Shown here: in pieces, positions 43,822 through 52,353 of the stretch
Position numbering within the stretch: the first letter of the stretch is position 1
Layout of the letters: every line of letters starts with the position of its first letter
From: JBELHJ01 sp042091495
GTDB lineage: Bacteria; Bacteroidota; Bacteroidia; Flavobacteriales; Flavobacteriaceae
DNA: 64,000 bases
Direction of reading: 5' to 3'
Assembly: GCA_042091495.1 (NCBI GenBank)
Contig: JBELHJ010000001.1
Span: 30,616 to 94,615, forward strand
Notes under the pieces: generated by a model
Seen by the model: the letters and a program-made list of their open reading frames with translations, nothing else
Databases searched by the model: none
What the model was told of the DNA's origin: nothing
Position numbers and translations under genes: made by a program

Positions 43822-44670
43822 TTGAAAATTTGTATTGTAATACCAGCTCATAATGAGGAATTGTATTTAGCAAAAACAGTTGAATCCTTGATTAATCAAA
43901 GCTTAAGACCTTTTAAGTTGGTGCTCGTTAATGACAATTCTACTGATACCACTGGTGAAATCATATCAAATTATGCAGATAACTATGAATGGATTGAAGC
44001 TATCAATCTTATTTCTGAGGACAAGCATATTCCAGGAAGTAAAATTGTTAATGCATTTTTAAAGGGGTTTGAAACTATTAAAACTGAATATGATATCATT
44101 TGTAAGTTTGATGCAGATTTAATTTTTGAAAAAAACTATTTATCTGCTATTGTTTCCCATTTTGATAACAATCCTAAACTTGGTATGGTGTCCGGTTTTT
44201 GTTACATTAAATCAAATGATAATTGGGTTTTAGAGGACGTTACTAATAAATCACATATTAGAGGAGCTTTAAAAGCATATCGTAGAGGTTGTTATAAAGA
44301 AATTGGTGGACTTAAACCAACAATAGGCTGGGATACTGTTGATGAATTATTGGCAAGTTATTATAATTGGGAGACACTAACAGATGATACGCTGCATGTC
44401 AAACATCTTAAAGTCACAGGAAAATCTTACAGCAAAGGCTCAAAAAAACTACAAGGTGAGGCTATGTATAAAATGAGAATGCATTTTATTTTAACATTTA
44501 TCACCGGGATTAAAATGGCATTTAAAAAAAATAAATCTTCAATCATATTGGATTATATGATAGGCTATTTTAACGCTTTGACTAAAAATAAACCATACAT
44601 TGTTGATCCTAGTCAGGGGAAATTTATAAGAAAAACACGCTGGAAAGGTGTTTTTTCAAAATTATTTTAA
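43822..44670 (+). CDS. Glycosyltransferase family 2
   Basis: This inverting GT-A glycosyltransferase transfers sugar from a nucleotide sugar donor. KICIVIPAHNEELYLAKTVESL opens the chain (shown in part), VLVNDNSTDTTG follows, and the metal-binding motif is CKFDADLIFEKN. The 282 residues begin at TTG 43822-43824; no ATG or GTG lies at the conserved start. The middle part (KAYRRGCYKEIGGLKPTIGWD) is like GT2 acceptor domains. There are no clear membrane segments at the N-terminus. The 3' end overlaps the convergent phosphatase gene by 9 bases. It belongs to the ketosynthase operon. Confidence 0.88.
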   Translation: MKICIVIPAHNEELYLAKTVESLINQSLRPFKLVLVNDNSTDTTGEIISNYADNYEWIEAINLISEDKHIPGSKIVNAFLKGFETIKTEYDIICKFDADLIFEKNYLSAIVSHFDNNPKLGMVSGFCYIKSNDNWVLEDVTNKSHIRGALKAYRRGCYKEIGGLKPTIGWDTVDELLASYYNWETLTDDTLHVKHLKVTGKSYSKGSKKLQGEAMYKMRMHFILTFITGIKMAFKKNKSSIILDYMIGYFNALTKNKPYIVDPSQGKFIRKTRWKGVFSKLF

Positions 44671-46320
44671 GACTTCAGAAAGCGGTCTTCCAGTTGCCAT
44701 ATTTGGAAAACTAATTCCTAATAAACTTGAAATTGTTGGTGCAATATCAGGTATAACTGTTTTCTCATAAGTTTCGCCTTGTTTTATTCCTGCGCCAAAA
44801 AATAGCAACGGAACATGAGTATCATAATTAAAACCTGAACCGTGAGAAGAGCCTTTCTTACCGTAGGAAAGTGTCGCAGGATTTAGTACATAAACAACAT
44901 CACCAGAAAATTTTTGATTATATCCATTTTGCACTAAGGCTTCGACACCAAAATTATACGAGGCTTCGTTTAATTGATTAGATGAAAAAACTCTATAAAC
45001 CGAAGGATAATTGATTAGCTCATCAACTATTGCTTGTATGACATTTCTATAGTCAATTCCCTCTTTTAAGGCTGAAGATTTATTTATAAAAATCTGATTA
45101 TTACTCATGTTTTTAATAAGGGTACTCACTCCAAATGTTTTTAAAAGAAAAAGGTCTAATTTGCTTTTCAAATCTTTAGCTTGGGAATAACCAGCTGGAA
45201 CCTTATTATCCCTCAAGTACTGCGGCACATCAACTGCTCCGTGATCTGCTGTTAGAAATAACGTATAATTACCAATACCCACTTTACTATCTAAAAAATT
45301 TAAAAACCTTTCTAATTCTTTATCTAACCTGATATAGGTATCTTGAATTTCTTTAGAATTAACCCCAAATTTATGACCTACATAATCTGTTGAAGAAAAG
45401 CTTACTGTTAGAACATCTGTAAACTCATCTTCACCTAATGACTCGTTTTTAATTGTTTCAATAGCAAAATCTGTAACAATTGAATTTCCATAAGGAGTAT
45501 TTTTTAAAATATCAAAATTTCCATTTAGTGGCGCTAACTTTTTTAAATCATATGGAAAGACGGCATTTTGTTTTGAAACGAAAGTATTTTCATAATTGTT
45601 TAGATCTTTACCACTTTCAGTATACTTCTCAATAGGGTAAAATGTATCCCATTCCTTTAAATAGGATTCAATTTTATTAGAGTTATTAAATTCACTTACC
45701 CAATCAGGAAGTTTATCCATATAGTAAGAACTTGTAATCCACTTACCTTCATCTTTACCAAAAAACCAATAGGCTGCGTCAGCTGTATGACCAATAGATA
45801 GTATAGAACCCCTATCCTTAATTGAAATTCCAATAGATTTTGAACGTCCTTGATGAAATAATTTATTTTCGTCAGCAAAAGTGGTAGACAATAATCTATG
45901 TGGAGATCTTTTGCCATCTATTACATTTTCCACTCCTACGGAAACCACTGAATTATCAGAGGCACAATATACTTTCTTTGAATTAAATTTATCAAACCAA
46001 TTATTAGCAATTATACCATGATATTTTGGTATAGTCCCTGTATATATTGATGCATGTCCTGGCCCAGTATATGTAGGGATGTAATTAAAATGATTATTCT
46101 TACAATTAAAGCCTTCGTTTTGTAGACGTTTAAAACCACCTTCTCCAAATTTTGAATTGAATCTTGTTAGATAATCAAATCGCATTTGATCTACTACAAT
46201 TCCAACAACCAATTTAGGCTTATTATTAATTTGAGGTTTTTGAGACTTACTATACTGAAAAGCATAAGAAGAAGTGCCAAAAATTATAACAAAAGAAATT
46301 ATTGAAAAAAGCTTATTCAT
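44662..46320 (-). CDS. PafA-like periplasmic alkaline phosphatase
   Basis: This is an alkaline-phosphatase superfamily enzyme of the PafA/nucleotide pyrophosphatase type, releasing phosphate from monoesters in the periplasm. The 552 residues start with a signal peptide MNKLFSIISFVIIFGTSSYA. Metal-binding and catalytic segments are VVGIVVDQMRFDYLTR, the nucleophile Thr in YTGPGHASIYTGTIP, SSTDYVGHKFG, FLTADHGAVDVPQ and a His in NYDTHVPLLFFG. I chose the ATG at 46320. An upstream start at 46389 is excluded by a promoter box at 46339-46346. It is convergent with the GT2 gene and divergent from mlaE. Confidence 0.88.
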   Translation of the reverse strand: MNKLFSIISFVIIFGTSSYAFQYSKSQKPQINNKPKLVVGIVVDQMRFDYLTRFNSKFGEGGFKRLQNEGFNCKNNHFNYIPTYTGPGHASIYTGTIPKYHGIIANNWFDKFNSKKVYCASDNSVVSVGVENVIDGKRSPHRLLSTTFADENKLFHQGRSKSIGISIKDRGSILSIGHTADAAYWFFGKDEGKWITSSYYMDKLPDWVSEFNNSNKIESYLKEWDTFYPIEKYTESGKDLNNYENTFVSKQNAVFPYDLKKLAPLNGNFDILKNTPYGNSIVTDFAIETIKNESLGEDEFTDVLTVSFSSTDYVGHKFGVNSKEIQDTYIRLDKELERFLNFLDSKVGIGNYTLFLTADHGAVDVPQYLRDNKVPAGYSQAKDLKSKLDLFLLKTFGVSTLIKNMSNNQIFINKSSALKEGIDYRNVIQAIVDELINYPSVYRVFSSNQLNEASYNFGVEALVQNGYNQKFSGDVVYVLNPATLSYGKKGSSHGSGFNYDTHVPLLFFGAGIKQGETYEKTVIPDIAPTISSLLGISFPNMATGRPLSEVLK

Positions 46321-46338
46321 ATCCAAAATTAAGTTTCG

Positions 46339-46346
46339 CAAAAATA
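46339..46346 (-). promoter_or_regulatory. Probable promoter -7 element of the PafA-like gene
   Basis: TATTTTTG on the minus strand matches TAnnTTTG, 18 bases upstream of the ATG at 46320. A TTTG lies upstream at 15-base spacing, shorter than usual. Confidence 0.45.
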
Positions 46347-46424
46347 AGGAATCCATACAACCAAAGCGTAAATTAAAGTTAAATAACACAATGATTTTTA
46401 TAAATTAGCATTATAAATAAAGCT

Positions 46425-47162
46425 ATGAAATACCTTTCCAATATTGGCGCCTATTTTTTAATGATCAAAGAAATGTTTAACAAACCCACTAAGTGGTCTG
46501 TAATGAAAACTTTGATTTTAAAAGATATTGACGACCTTATTATCAATTCTATAGGAATTGTATCTTTTATTTCATTTTTTGTGGGTGGCGTTATTACTAT
46601 CCAAACAGCTTTAAATATTTCAAATCCTTTGATTCCAAAATATCTTGTAGGTTTTGCAACACGTCAATCCGTTATATTGGAGTTTGCCCCCACATTTATT
46701 TCTGTAATTATGGCAGGAAAAGTAGGTTCTTTCATAACATCAAGTATTGGAACCATGAGAGTTACTGAGCAAATTGATGCTCTAGAAGTTATGGGAATTA
46801 ATTCAATCAATTATTTAGTTTTTCCTAAGTTAGTTGCTTTAATGCTATATCCATTTGTAATATCGGTTGCCATGTTTTTAGGAATTATAGGAGGAATGGC
46901 TGCATGTGTTGTTGGAGGGTTTAGTTCTATTGATGATTACATATTGGGGATTCAAACCGATTTTATCCCATTTCACATTACCTATGCTTTCATAAAAACT
47001 TTTGTATTTGCTTTCTTACTTGCAACTATACCCTCATTCTTCGGTTATTATATGAAAGGAGGCGCACTTGAAGTTGGAAAGGCTAGCACCACTTCATTTG
47101 TATGGACTAGTGTTGTAATAATTTTACTAAATTATATTTTAACTCAAATGCTTCTTAGCTGA
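46425..47162 (+). CDS. mlaE: MlaE-family ABC transporter permease
   Basis: MlaE is the membrane subunit of the ABC system that moves phospholipid between inner and outer membranes. The 245 residues have about five membrane segments and the family motif PTFISVIMAGKVGSFITSSIGTMRVTEQIDALEVMGI (seen in parts: MAGKVGSFITSSIGTMRVTE and QIDALEVMGIN). Its stop overlaps the ATG of the ATPase gene (TGATG). The substrate-binding MlaD partner is not in the window. Confidence 0.93.
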   Translation: MKYLSNIGAYFLMIKEMFNKPTKWSVMKTLILKDIDDLIINSIGIVSFISFFVGGVITIQTALNISNPLIPKYLVGFATRQSVILEFAPTFISVIMAGKVGSFITSSIGTMRVTEQIDALEVMGINSINYLVFPKLVALMLYPFVISVAMFLGIIGGMAACVVGGFSSIDDYILGIQTDFIPFHITYAFIKTFVFAFLLATIPSFFGYYMKGGALEVGKASTTSFVWTSVVIILLNYILTQMLLS

Positions 47163-47923
47163 TGATTCAAGTTACAGACATCAAAAAATCCTTTGGAGAA
47201 ACTAATGTTTTGAAAGGAATTTCAACAACTTTCGATAAAGGCAAAACAAATCTAATCATTGGTCAAAGTGGCTCTGGGAAAACTGTTTTTCTTAAATGTT
47301 TACTGGGTTTGATGAATCCTGATTCAGGAACAATTGCCTACAACAACAATACATATACGACACTTAACATAGATCAAAAAAGGGAATTACGATCAAAAAT
47401 GGGAATGGTATTCCAAGGCAGTGCTCTGTTTGATTCCATGACCATACTTGAAAATGTAATGTTTCCGTTAAGAATGTTCACCAAACTAAGCACAAAAGAA
47501 ATGGAAGCCAAGGCAGATGTTGTTTTAAAAAGAGTAAATCTTAATGATGCGCATTATAAATTTCCCAGTGAAGCCTCAGGAGGGATGCAAAAACGTGTTG
47601 CTATTGCTAGGGCTATTGTAAATAACCCAAAATATTTATTTTGTGACGAACCTAACTCAGGATTGGATCCAAAAACAGCTATAGTTATTGACACCCTAAT
47701 TAATGAGATTACTAATGAATTTAATATTACCACAGTTATCAATACTCATGATATGAATTCAGTTATGGAAATAGGTGAAAAAATACTTTTTCTAAAAGAT
47801 GGTCATAAAGCATGGGAAGGGACTAAAAAAAATATTTTTAAAACAGACAATTCAGATGTCACAGACTTTGTATACTCCTCTAAACTATTCAAGAAGGTCA
47901 GAAAAATGTATATTAATGACTAA
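47162..47923 (+). CDS. mlaF: MlaF-like ABC transporter ATP-binding protein
   Basis: This is the ATPase that powers the MlaE permease. Walker A is IGQSGSGKTVFLKCLLG, the Q-loop is GMVFQGSALFD, the signature motif is SGGMQKRVAIARAI and Walker B is YLFCDEPNSGLDP. The 253 residues are typical. It starts one base inside the mlaE stop region and is therefore coupled to it. Its 3' end lies in a perfect inverted repeat shared with the convergent gene. Confidence 0.93.
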   Translation: MIQVTDIKKSFGETNVLKGISTTFDKGKTNLIIGQSGSGKTVFLKCLLGLMNPDSGTIAYNNNTYTTLNIDQKRELRSKMGMVFQGSALFDSMTILENVMFPLRMFTKLSTKEMEAKADVVLKRVNLNDAHYKFPSEASGGMQKRVAIARAIVNNPKYLFCDEPNSGLDPKTAIVIDTLINEITNEFNITTVINTHDMNSVMEIGEKILFLKDGHKAWEGTKKNIFKTDNSDVTDFVYSSKLFKKVRKMYIND

Positions 47924-47940
47924 GTACCTTAGTCATTAAT
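47912..47940. terminator. Perfect 29-bp inverted repeat over two convergent stop codons
   Basis: The 13-base arm ATTAATGACTAAG (47912-47924) is exactly complementary to 47928-47940 with a 3-base loop TAC. Both stop codons, that of mlaF (47921-47923) and that of the DUF389 gene (47936-47938), lie inside the arms. It can form the same hairpin in RNA from either strand. U-rich sequence after it is weak on both sides. A bidirectional terminator or mRNA 3'-end stabiliser is the likely role. Confidence 0.6.
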
Positions 47941-49381
47941 TTACAATCAACGTATCTAGTTTTAATTTGAATTTTAACCAATTCTTTAGCTTATTTTTTT
48001 GAATAAGCCTCTTATCTGTATCAATAAGTGAGTCATTCCAATTGACCTTAAAAACAATCAAGGTATCAACAGTTTCAAAATCATAAGAAATTTCTTTAGC
48101 ATAGGTAAATGAGGCTATTTCTGGATAGTTTATTCTAACCTCTTGTGCAACATTTAAAAATGGAATTTGGTGTCGTTCTAATGTCTTTAAATTTAATACT
48201 CTGCTTTTAAGCAGTTCAATTTGTTGCCTATGGGATAATAAGTCCAAGGAATCTCTGGAGCGCAATTCTTCCATGTACTCTAAATTATTGACTCCCTCAT
48301 ACTGATTAACTTCTAAAATGGTATTTTTCAAAGCAGGATATGAGAAAAGTCTGTTAGTTAAAATTGAAATTGTTTGCTCAGGAATAATATCTGAACCCAA
48401 TGTAGTTAATTCTATTTTAGAAGGGCCATCAACACTATAGATATACTGGGCATTATCTGCAATATATTTTTCATGTGGCAGTCCTTTTAATTCACTTTTA
48501 ATAAATGCTTTGGCATCAATTTTAAAACGACTTTCTTTGAGTACGCTCCAAAAAGTTATTCCTGCAGGAATCATTACAATAAGTGCTAAAAGAGAAGCCA
48601 ATTGAGCAATACGTTTTCTTTTTTTAGAATTCACATAACGAATCATTGGAAAACGCAATAGCTTAAGCACCAAAAATGTAGCTAGAGCAATAAAAATGGT
48701 GTTGATAGTAAATAAATACATAGCCCCTCTAAAAAACTTCCAATTGGCCGTGGCTAGACCATAACCTGCAGTACATAATGGAGGCATTAAAGCTGTGGCT
48801 ATCGCAACTCCAAAAATAACGGATGCTATTGTCCCTTTTTTAGTTCTTGCTATAATTAACGCTGATCCGCCAAAAAAAGCAATTAAAACATCTCTTATAT
48901 CAGGTTTAACACGCCCTAATAGCTCAGAATTTTCCTCACTCAATGGAAATAAAGCAAAAAACAAGTAAGCAGTAATCAAACTCAGGGCAATCATTGTTCC
49001 TAAGTTTATTAATGACTTCTTTAACGTATCAATATCATTGATAGCTATAGACATTCCTACACCCAAAATAGGACCCATTAACGGGGAAATTAACATGGCT
49101 CCAATAACTACTGCTGTTGAATTGGCATTTAATCCAATAGATGCCACAAAAATGGAACAGACCAGAATCCATGCGGTAGCTCCTCTAAATGCAATATCAC
49201 TTTTAATAGCATCTATTGTAGCTTCGCGGTCAGTATCCTCTCTAAAATCAAGTAAATCTTTGATGTAAGTCTTAGTGCTTAACCAAAGCCCTTTGGCATC
49301 CTGTTTAACGGCCTCTTTAGATTGCTCTACTTTTTGGTCTTCTGTTTGTTCTTCAGAAAAATTAAATTTAGTTTCTTCCAT
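47936..49381 (-). CDS. DUF389-family membrane protein
   Basis: This is a predicted inner-membrane protein of 481 residues with a cytoplasmic N-terminus and six or more hydrophobic segments. It carries the DUF389 pattern (ILVCSIFVASIGLNANSTAV, GAMLISPLMGPILGVGMSIA, FFGGSALIIARTKKGT, FGVAIATALMPPLCTAGYGL). The C-terminal ~200 residues form a soluble domain. The physiological role is unknown in most bacteria. It is the last gene of the operon beginning at the M28 peptidase gene. Confidence 0.85.
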   Translation of the reverse strand: MEETKFNFSEEQTEDQKVEQSKEAVKQDAKGLWLSTKTYIKDLLDFREDTDREATIDAIKSDIAFRGATAWILVCSIFVASIGLNANSTAVVIGAMLISPLMGPILGVGMSIAINDIDTLKKSLINLGTMIALSLITAYLFFALFPLSEENSELLGRVKPDIRDVLIAFFGGSALIIARTKKGTIASVIFGVAIATALMPPLCTAGYGLATANWKFFRGAMYLFTINTIFIALATFLVLKLLRFPMIRYVNSKKRKRIAQLASLLALIVMIPAGITFWSVLKESRFKIDAKAFIKSELKGLPHEKYIADNAQYIYSVDGPSKIELTTLGSDIIPEQTISILTNRLFSYPALKNTILEVNQYEGVNNLEYMEELRSRDSLDLLSHRQQIELLKSRVLNLKTLERHQIPFLNVAQEVRINYPEIASFTYAKEISYDFETVDTLIVFKVNWNDSLIDTDKRLIQKNKLKNWLKFKLKLDTLIVN

Positions 49382-49387
49382 AGTAAT

Positions 49388-49999
49388 CTATTTTACTAAT
49401 TCAACTTCTATATTGGGATGAAAAAGATAACGCTTACCCGATTCTAAATCTTTACAAACCACTCTTTTAGTTTTTTTGCCTTCTTTAACAAATTTACGCT
49501 TTTTATCAACTGTAAAAATAGAGCCATTTTCAATTTGGAATACAAATTTTTTTGAAGGATTTAATATTTCACCTTTAAGTAAAAGCGACAATTGATGGTT
49601 ACTATCTATAGATGCTTTGGGATTTTTAAAGTGATTTGCTATTAATGGCAACAGTTTTGTATTAAAAACACAATCATTAATCAATGGCAACATCAACATC
49701 TTATAGTTTAGTTTCCACTCAGTCCCATGAGGTTTAACAGTTCTCCCATACTTTAAAAACGTAACTAAATGAGCTATCTCATGAAGTAATGTTAATAAAA
49801 ATGCCTCAGGCTTAAGATTATTATTAAGAGATATTTTATGATTTCCATTAGAATAACGTCTATAGTCTCCATAACAGGTCTTTCTCTGTTTCTTAATTTC
49901 AATTTTAAAAGGCACTGAAATACCTGCTATTACAGAAAAAACGTAATCAATACTTTGTGATGGTAAAAAAGATTTTATGTGGGAATGATTAACCATCAT
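49388..49999 (-). CDS. SprT-like metalloprotease domain protein
   Basis: This 203-residue protein has a zinc-metalloprotease-like motif LLHEIAHLVTFLKYG (HExxH) and a downstream HGTEWK with a third His, both typical of SprT/Spartan-like domains. The GDYRRYSNGNHKISLNN segment precedes it. The Zn ribbon is not clear; a DLESGKRYLFHP tail is present. The start shares an ATGA overlap of 4 bases with the upstream HAD gene. Role (protein quality control or DNA-protein crosslink repair) is not established. Confidence 0.82.
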   Translation of the reverse strand: MMVNHSHIKSFLPSQSIDYVFSVIAGISVPFKIEIKKQRKTCYGDYRRYSNGNHKISLNNNLKPEAFLLTLLHEIAHLVTFLKYGRTVKPHGTEWKLNYKMLMLPLINDCVFNTKLLPLIANHFKNPKASIDSNHQLSLLLKGEILNPSKKFVFQIENGSIFTVDKKRKFVKEGKKTKRVVCKDLESGKRYLFHPNIEVELVK

Positions 50000-50649
50000 G
50001 TATGATTATTCAAAAATTCTTGAACCTCAGCCATTGTTTTAAAAGTAACATCGGCTTTTGAAATTAAAGTATTATTTACATCTCGTTCTGAATAACCAAT
50101 GGTAAAAAAACCCCCATTTTTCGCTGCTGTCACACCAGTTAATGTATCTTCTACAACCACACATTCATCAATATTAAAACCCATTGTTTCTGCAGCCCAG
50201 ATAAAAACCCCAGGATCTGGCTTCCACTTTTGAATTCCATAACAGCTAAACATTTTGTTTTCAAAATGACTAATTAAACCTGTGAGTGATAGGTTTAATT
50301 TTATTTTATGTTCTGGACCGCTAGAAGCTACACAAAAAGGAACTTTAAGCTGTTCGACTAATGTTTTTACACCTTCTACTGCTTGTATATCTTTTTTAAA
50401 AGCCAATGCTGTTTGAGCTCTGTAGTTTTTTTCAAAATCATTTGGCAATGGCGATTGTATTCGTGCCTCAATAATCTCTAAACATAAATTCATTGACTTA
50501 CCACGAAACATTTCTAAAGCTTCATCATAATTTAATTTGGCACCAAACGTATTAGCCATATCTACCAAAACGGTATTACTTATGATTTCGCTATCTACTA
50601 GTACACCATCGCAGTCAAAAATGACACATTTAAACTTTCTAGAATTCAT
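49996..50649 (-). CDS. HAD-family hydrolase (beta-phosphoglucomutase-like)
   Basis: This haloacid-dehalogenase superfamily phosphatase has 217 residues. Motif I is VIFDCDGVLVDSEI with the Asp nucleophile. The motif II region is FCVASSGPEHKI, the motif III Lys is in KWKPDPGVF, and motif IV is CVVVEDTLTGVTAAK. The helical cap is like beta-phosphoglucomutase or YieH-type phosphatases. Sugar-phosphate or nucleotide specificity cannot be assigned. It lies 9 bases after the SDR gene. Confidence 0.88.
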   Translation of the reverse strand: MNSRKFKCVIFDCDGVLVDSEIISNTVLVDMANTFGAKLNYDEALEMFRGKSMNLCLEIIEARIQSPLPNDFEKNYRAQTALAFKKDIQAVEGVKTLVEQLKVPFCVASSGPEHKIKLNLSLTGLISHFENKMFSCYGIQKWKPDPGVFIWAAETMGFNIDECVVVEDTLTGVTAAKNGGFFTIGYSERDVNNTLISKADVTFKTMAEVQEFLNNHT

Positions 50650-50658
50650 ATTATAGTG

Positions 50659-51342
50659 TTAAGGGGTAGTGCTTGATACCTGTATTAACTTACCATTGAA
50701 AAACTTTTTTCCATTAATGGTGAAATCATATATATATTCTGCCATTTCAATAGGTTTTAAAGGTGCTTCATACCCCGGAAATGCTTCCTCTAACATTTCT
50801 GTTTGAACTGCACCAATTGCTAACACATTAAAAGCTATATTTTGTGATTTATATTCTTCAGCTAATAATTCAGTTAAAGTTATTACTGCTCCTTTACTAG
50901 AACTGTATGCTGATAGACCAGGAAATTTCATACTGCCCTGAACACCACCCATTGAACTTATTGTAACCACATGGGCTTTATCAGTAAAATACGGTATGCA
51001 AGTTCTAATCATTTCACTAACTCCATAAACATTGGTTCTATAAACTTTATCAAAATCACCAATAGTCGTTTCATGAAATGGCTTATTGATTAAGCACCCC
51101 GCATTATTAACTAAATAGTCAACATTACCATTCCAAGTTTCTAAAATAAATGTGCCCACCTTTGAATAGGCTTTACTATCTAATAAATCGAATGGCATAG
51201 AAGTTACTTGGGACAAATTTTCATCTTCTATTTTTGAAGTATTTCGCGAAAGTGCTAGGACATTATATCCAGCTTTTGAAAACAATTTGACTAACTCAAA
51301 TCCAATCCCTCTACTTGTTCCTGTTATTATAATATTATTCAT
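50659..51342 (-). CDS. Short-chain dehydrogenase/reductase
   Basis: This NAD(P)-dependent oxidoreductase has 227 residues. The Rossmann motif TGTSRGIGFELV is at the start and NNAGCL follows strand 4. The catalytic residues are Ser in TISSMGGVQG and the YxxxK pair in AYSSSKGAVI. The substrate is unknown. It overlaps the M28 peptidase gene by 8 bases and is the second gene of this operon. Confidence 0.9.
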   Translation of the reverse strand: MNNIIITGTSRGIGFELVKLFSKAGYNVLALSRNTSKIEDENLSQVTSMPFDLLDSKAYSKVGTFILETWNGNVDYLVNNAGCLINKPFHETTIGDFDKVYRTNVYGVSEMIRTCIPYFTDKAHVVTISSMGGVQGSMKFPGLSAYSSSKGAVITLTELLAEEYKSQNIAFNVLAIGAVQTEMLEEAFPGYEAPLKPIEMAEYIYDFTINGKKFFNGKLIQVSSTTP

Positions 51343-52282
51343 TGAGATAAATTTCTTTGTTTTTAGAATTACTCATTTTATGAATCACCCTGATAAATCC
51401 TGATACAATTTCAGCCATATGTTTGTAATCTAATAATTGAGACTCATCACCTACTTGATGGTAAAATTCAAAATTAGTAAAATCAAAAGTAGAGATAGTT
51501 TGTGATGGTATACTAAATTCCTGATAAAAAGGAAAATTATCAGACCTTTGAAAAAGCTGATAAGATTTAGCTTGTGGAAGAAATCCTACTAAATTTTGTC
51601 CAGAATATTCATTGATCAATTGCGCCATATTAGAATTTTCGTAGCCTGTTAAATACGTTTTATAATTTTTATCAATCATTGGTACTCCAATCATTTCGAA
51701 ATTCAATACAGTGTAAATATTTGTGCCTTGAATCTTTAATTCTTTAGCTAAATATTTTGAACCTAATAAACCCATTTCCTCTGCAGAAAACAACACAAAT
51801 AACAAGGACCTTTTGTTAGATTTACGCTCTGCAAAATAACGAGCTAAGCTCATAACGGCAGCAGTCCCGGAGGCATTATCATTGGCCCCGTTAGCTATAG
51901 TGTCATTTGTATTAGATTGTATTCTTCCTATATGGTCATAGTGCGCACCAACAACAATAATCTCCTTTTGTAAATCTGGATCTACTCCTTTAACGTATCC
52001 AACCACATTGTATGCATTTAATTTTTTTAATTTAAATGCATCTTTAAAATGATGTCTGTAATTATCAAAGTATGGAAGAACGCCATTTGTATTGAAATAA
52101 TCTTCAATATACTTTGCTGCCATTTCTATACCTTTTGTTCCTGTTTTTCTTCCGTTTAATTTATCTGAAGCTAGGTATGTGACTGTTTTTTCTAAATCTT
52201 TGGATAAATCTTGAATTCCAATAGCTTTTTGGGCATAACTAACATGAGTTAATAAGAATAGTAATATGAAAAAATTTTTCAT
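51335..52282 (-). CDS. M28-family zinc aminopeptidase
   Basis: This exported peptidase has 315 residues with a signal peptide (MKNFFILLFLLTHVSYAQ). Zinc ligands and catalytic residues appear in VVGAHYDHIG (His, Asp), NGANDNASGTAAV (Asp) and LFSAEEMGLLGSK (Glu-Glu). The first segment LASDKLNGRKTGTKGIEMAA is typical of M28 enzymes of Bacteroidota. It lies just downstream of the terminator that ends the pdh transcript. It is the first gene of the operon running to DUF389. Confidence 0.9.
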   Translation of the reverse strand: MKNFFILLFLLTHVSYAQKAIGIQDLSKDLEKTVTYLASDKLNGRKTGTKGIEMAAKYIEDYFNTNGVLPYFDNYRHHFKDAFKLKKLNAYNVVGYVKGVDPDLQKEIIVVGAHYDHIGRIQSNTNDTIANGANDNASGTAAVMSLARYFAERKSNKRSLLFVLFSAEEMGLLGSKYLAKELKIQGTNIYTVLNFEMIGVPMIDKNYKTYLTGYENSNMAQLINEYSGQNLVGFLPQAKSYQLFQRSDNFPFYQEFSIPSQTISTFDFTNFEFYHQVGDESQLLDYKHMAEIVSGFIRVIHKMSNSKNKEIYLNE

Positions 52283-52304
52283 TAGAAATAATTAATAGTT
52301 AATA

Positions 52305-52334
52305 TAAAAAAAAATCCTGCACATGGCAGGATTT
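52305..52334 (-). terminator. Intrinsic terminator after pdhC
   Basis: The minus strand reads a 9-bp stem, AAATCCTGC (52334-52326) paired with GCAGGATTT (52320-52312), with a 5-base loop. U residues follow to 52305. It separates the pyruvate dehydrogenase genes from the M28 operon. Confidence 0.88.
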
Positions 52335-52353
52335 AATATTTAGATTGTAATGT

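Noticed and set aside
46321..46389. Longer N-terminus of the PafA-like phosphatase starting at 46389
   Set aside because: It would precede the signal peptide and cross the promoter-like TATTTTTG box. The start at 46320 gives a clean signal peptide.
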